Below, piece after piece: positions 62,317 through 64,000 of a stretch of 64,000 nucleotides of DNA. Positions within the stretch are counted from its first letter, which is position 1. Each line of letters starts with the position of its first letter. Origin of the DNA: Microcella alkalica. Lineage in GTDB: Bacteria; Actinomycetota; Actinomycetes; Actinomycetales; Microbacteriaceae. Location: contig NZ_JABUKC010000002.1 of assembly GCF_014595885.1 (NCBI RefSeq), positions 186,001 through 250,000 of the forward strand. The letters run 5' to 3'. The translations under genes were made by a program, and so were the position numbers. A model generated the notes under the pieces. That model did not search any database, was not told where the DNA came from, and saw nothing but the letters and a program-made list of their open reading frames with translations.

Positions 62317-64000
62317 GCGGGGCCGGGTCGGTCGCGCGGCGAGCCGAGCGCGTCGACGTGCGACTCGCGCTGCCCGCGGCGCTCGGCTGGGTCGCGACGA
62401 TCGTGCTCGTCGGGGTGCCGCAGGCCGCGGCGTGGGTCGCGGCAGGGGCGCTCGGGCTCGCGGGGGTCGCGGTGCTCACCGTGATCGGGGGTCGCCGGTC
62501 GATCGCGGGGCGCCGGGCGGGCGCGGCGCGCCCGCGGCTTTGGGCGCCGCCCCTTCGCGCGACCGCGGCGCTGCTGCTGCCGACCCTCGCCGCCGTCGGG
62601 GTGCTCTCGTCCTCCGTCGCGCTGCTGGCTCCGGCGAGGTCGCCCGCCGCCGTCGCCGACGCAGTCACGGCCGGCCGACCGCTCGAGGTCGTGCTCGCGC
62701 TCGACGAGACTGTCGTGCCGCCCGCGACGAGCGCCGACGCGACGATCGTGCGCGCCCTCGATCGCGACGGCGCCCCCGTCGAGGTACGCGTGCCCGTGCG
62801 GATGCTCGGCCTCGAGCTCGACGAGCGCACACCGCTCGGCAGCCGCTGGTCGGGGCTCGTGCGGATCATCCCGCTCGAACCCGGCGACGATCGCGTCGCG
62901 CTCGCCCGCCCGCTCGGTGAGCTCGAGGCGGTCGAGCGCCCGCCGCCCCTCATCGCCGGCGCGGATGCCCTGCGCGAGCGCTTCCTCGCCGTGGCGGCCG
63001 CACTGCCCGGGCCCGGCGCCGCCCTGCTGCCGGGCCTCGCCATCGGCGACACCTCGGCCGTCGACGACGAGCTCGACGAGTCCATGAAGCGCTCCTCGCT
63101 GAGTCACCTCACGGCGGTCTCCGGCGCCAACTGCGCGATCGTCGTCGGCATCGTGCTGGGGCTTGGCGCGCTCGCGCGGTGGCCGCGCGGTGCGCGCGTC
63201 GCGGCGGCGCTCGGCGCCCTCGGCGGCTTCGTGGTGCTCGTCACCCCGCAGGCGAGCGTCGTGCGCGCCGCGGTGATGGCGGCGGTCGTGCTGCTCGCGC
63301 TCGCGAGCGGGCGGGCCGCGCGCGGGGTCCCCGTGCTCGGCGCGGCGGTGCTGGGTATCCTCGTGCTCGACCCGTGGACGGCCCGCAACTACGGGTTCGC
63401 GCTCTCGGTGCTCGCGACGGCGGCGCTGCTCGTGCTCGCCGGGCCCCTCGCCGAGCGGCTCTCGACCGTCATGCCGCGCCTCGTCGCGCTGTGGATCGGC
63501 GTGCCGCTCGCCGCCCAGCTCGCGTGCCAGCCGGTGCTCGTGCTGCTCGCCCCGGAGCTGCCGCTCGTCGGGGTCGCCGCGAACGTGCTCGCCGCCCCCG
63601 CCGCGCCCGTCGCCACGATCGTCGGCATGCTCGCGTGCCTCGCGGCGCCCGTGCTGCCGTGGCTAGCCACTGCGCTCGCGGCCATCGCGTGGGTGCCGGC
63701 GACCTGGATCGCGGGCATCGCGACCGTCGCGAGCGGGCTGCCGAGCTCGAGCGTGCCGTGGCCCGAGGGTGCGATCGGAGCCCTGCTGCTCGTGGGGCTC
63801 ACGGTGGGCGCGCTCACCGCGGCGGGCATCCCGCGCCGACTGCCGAGCGCGCGCCTGCGGCGCGCCGTCGGGCACGCGGTCGTCGCCGCGCTCGTCGTGA
63901 CCCTCGGCGCGACGGCCGGGGCGCACGCGCTCGGGCGGCTCGGCCGACCGGCCGACTGGGTCGTCGCGCAGTGCGACGTCGGGCAGGGCGACGCCGTGCT
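62313..64000 (+). CDS. comEC: competence protein ComEC, 5' part
   Basis: The frame runs off the window after 562 residues. GTG 62313 overlaps the comEA stop. Membrane helices begin the protein; the core competence motif SSLSHLTAVSGANCAIVVG is at about 250-285, followed by more helices, and the window ends in CDVGQGDAVL, the first strand of the metallo-beta-lactamase-like domain. ComEC forms the channel for single-stranded DNA. The C-terminal nuclease-like domain lies outside. Confidence 0.93.
   Translation, partial: MSGAGSVARRAERVDVRLALPAALGWVATIVLVGVPQAAAWVAAGALGLAGVAVLTVIGGRRSIAGRRAGAARPRLWAPPLRATAALLLPTLAAVGVLSSSVALLAPARSPAAVADAVTAGRPLEVVLALDETVVPPATSADATIVRALDRDGAPVEVRVPVRMLGLELDERTPLGSRWSGLVRIIPLEPGDDRVALARPLGELEAVERPPPLIAGADALRERFLAVAAALPGPGAALLPGLAIGDTSAVDDELDESMKRSSLSHLTAVSGANCAIVVGIVLGLGALARWPRGARVAAALGALGGFVVLVTPQASVVRAAVMAAVVLLALASGRAARGVPVLGAAVLGILVLDPWTARNYGFALSVLATAALLVLAGPLAERLSTVMPRLVALWIGVPLAAQLACQPVLVLLAPELPLVGVAANVLAAPAAPVATIVGMLACLAAPVLPWLATALAAIAWVPATWIAGIATVASGLPSSSVPWPEGAIGALLLVGLTVGALTAAGIPRRLPSARLRRAVGHAVVAALVVTLGATAGAHALGRLGRPADWVVAQCDVGQGDAV

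Overview
The window is high-GC actinobacterial DNA and very probably belongs to a member of the Microbacteriaceae. Reasons are the strong G/C third-position bias, frequent GTG starts, five DUF2510 proteins, a maltokinase, a dodecin, a Pr6Pr membrane protein and the order pabB - leuS - comEA - comEC. The family assignment is inference from gene content; no rRNA or tRNA gene is visible.

Layout. 1-19183 is chromosomal backbone: a DUF2207 protein end, a SNF2-type helicase, maltokinase, a class IV aminotransferase, a NUDIX hydrolase, an aldo/keto reductase, oligopeptidase B, a J-domain/NERD protein, two tandem paralogues of unknown function, a DUF429 protein, a PfkB kinase, two exported proteins, a DarT-like ADP-ribosyltransferase, dodecin and two DUF2510 proteins. 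37412-64000 is also backbone: an HtpX-like protease, a TM0106-type nuclease-helicase, an FAD oxidoreductase, a lipase-like hydrolase, three DUF2510 proteins, a GNAT enzyme, four acidic disordered proteins, a DUF3516 helicase, a pabC-like gene and pabB, leuS, comEA and the 5' part of comEC.

19484-37383 is a defence island of visibly lower GC, all on the + strand. Most genes overlap by 1-4 bases; larger spacings occur only before brxA and before brxL. Order: HTH regulator - brxA - brxB - brxC - pglX - Shedu-like nuclease - pglZ - brxL - SIR2 - herA - a 32-codon ORF. It therefore combines a type 1 BREX system with a Shedu-type nuclease in the pglX/pglZ interval and a SIR2-HerA NAD-depletion module at the 3' end, apparently as one transcription unit. 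Its BrxL looks unusual: an AAA+ core followed by a domain that matches the phospholipase-D-like C-terminus of eukaryotic MITD1, where a Lon-type domain is expected. A plausible reading is layered immunity: BREX methylation and exclusion first, then nuclease attack, then NAD+ depletion and abortive infection.

Regulatory and structural DNA includes several strong GC hairpins between genes, a near-palindrome over the probable promoter of the island, and a weak 12-base near-repeat at the two island edges. No CRISPR array, transposase, integrase or tRNA was seen.
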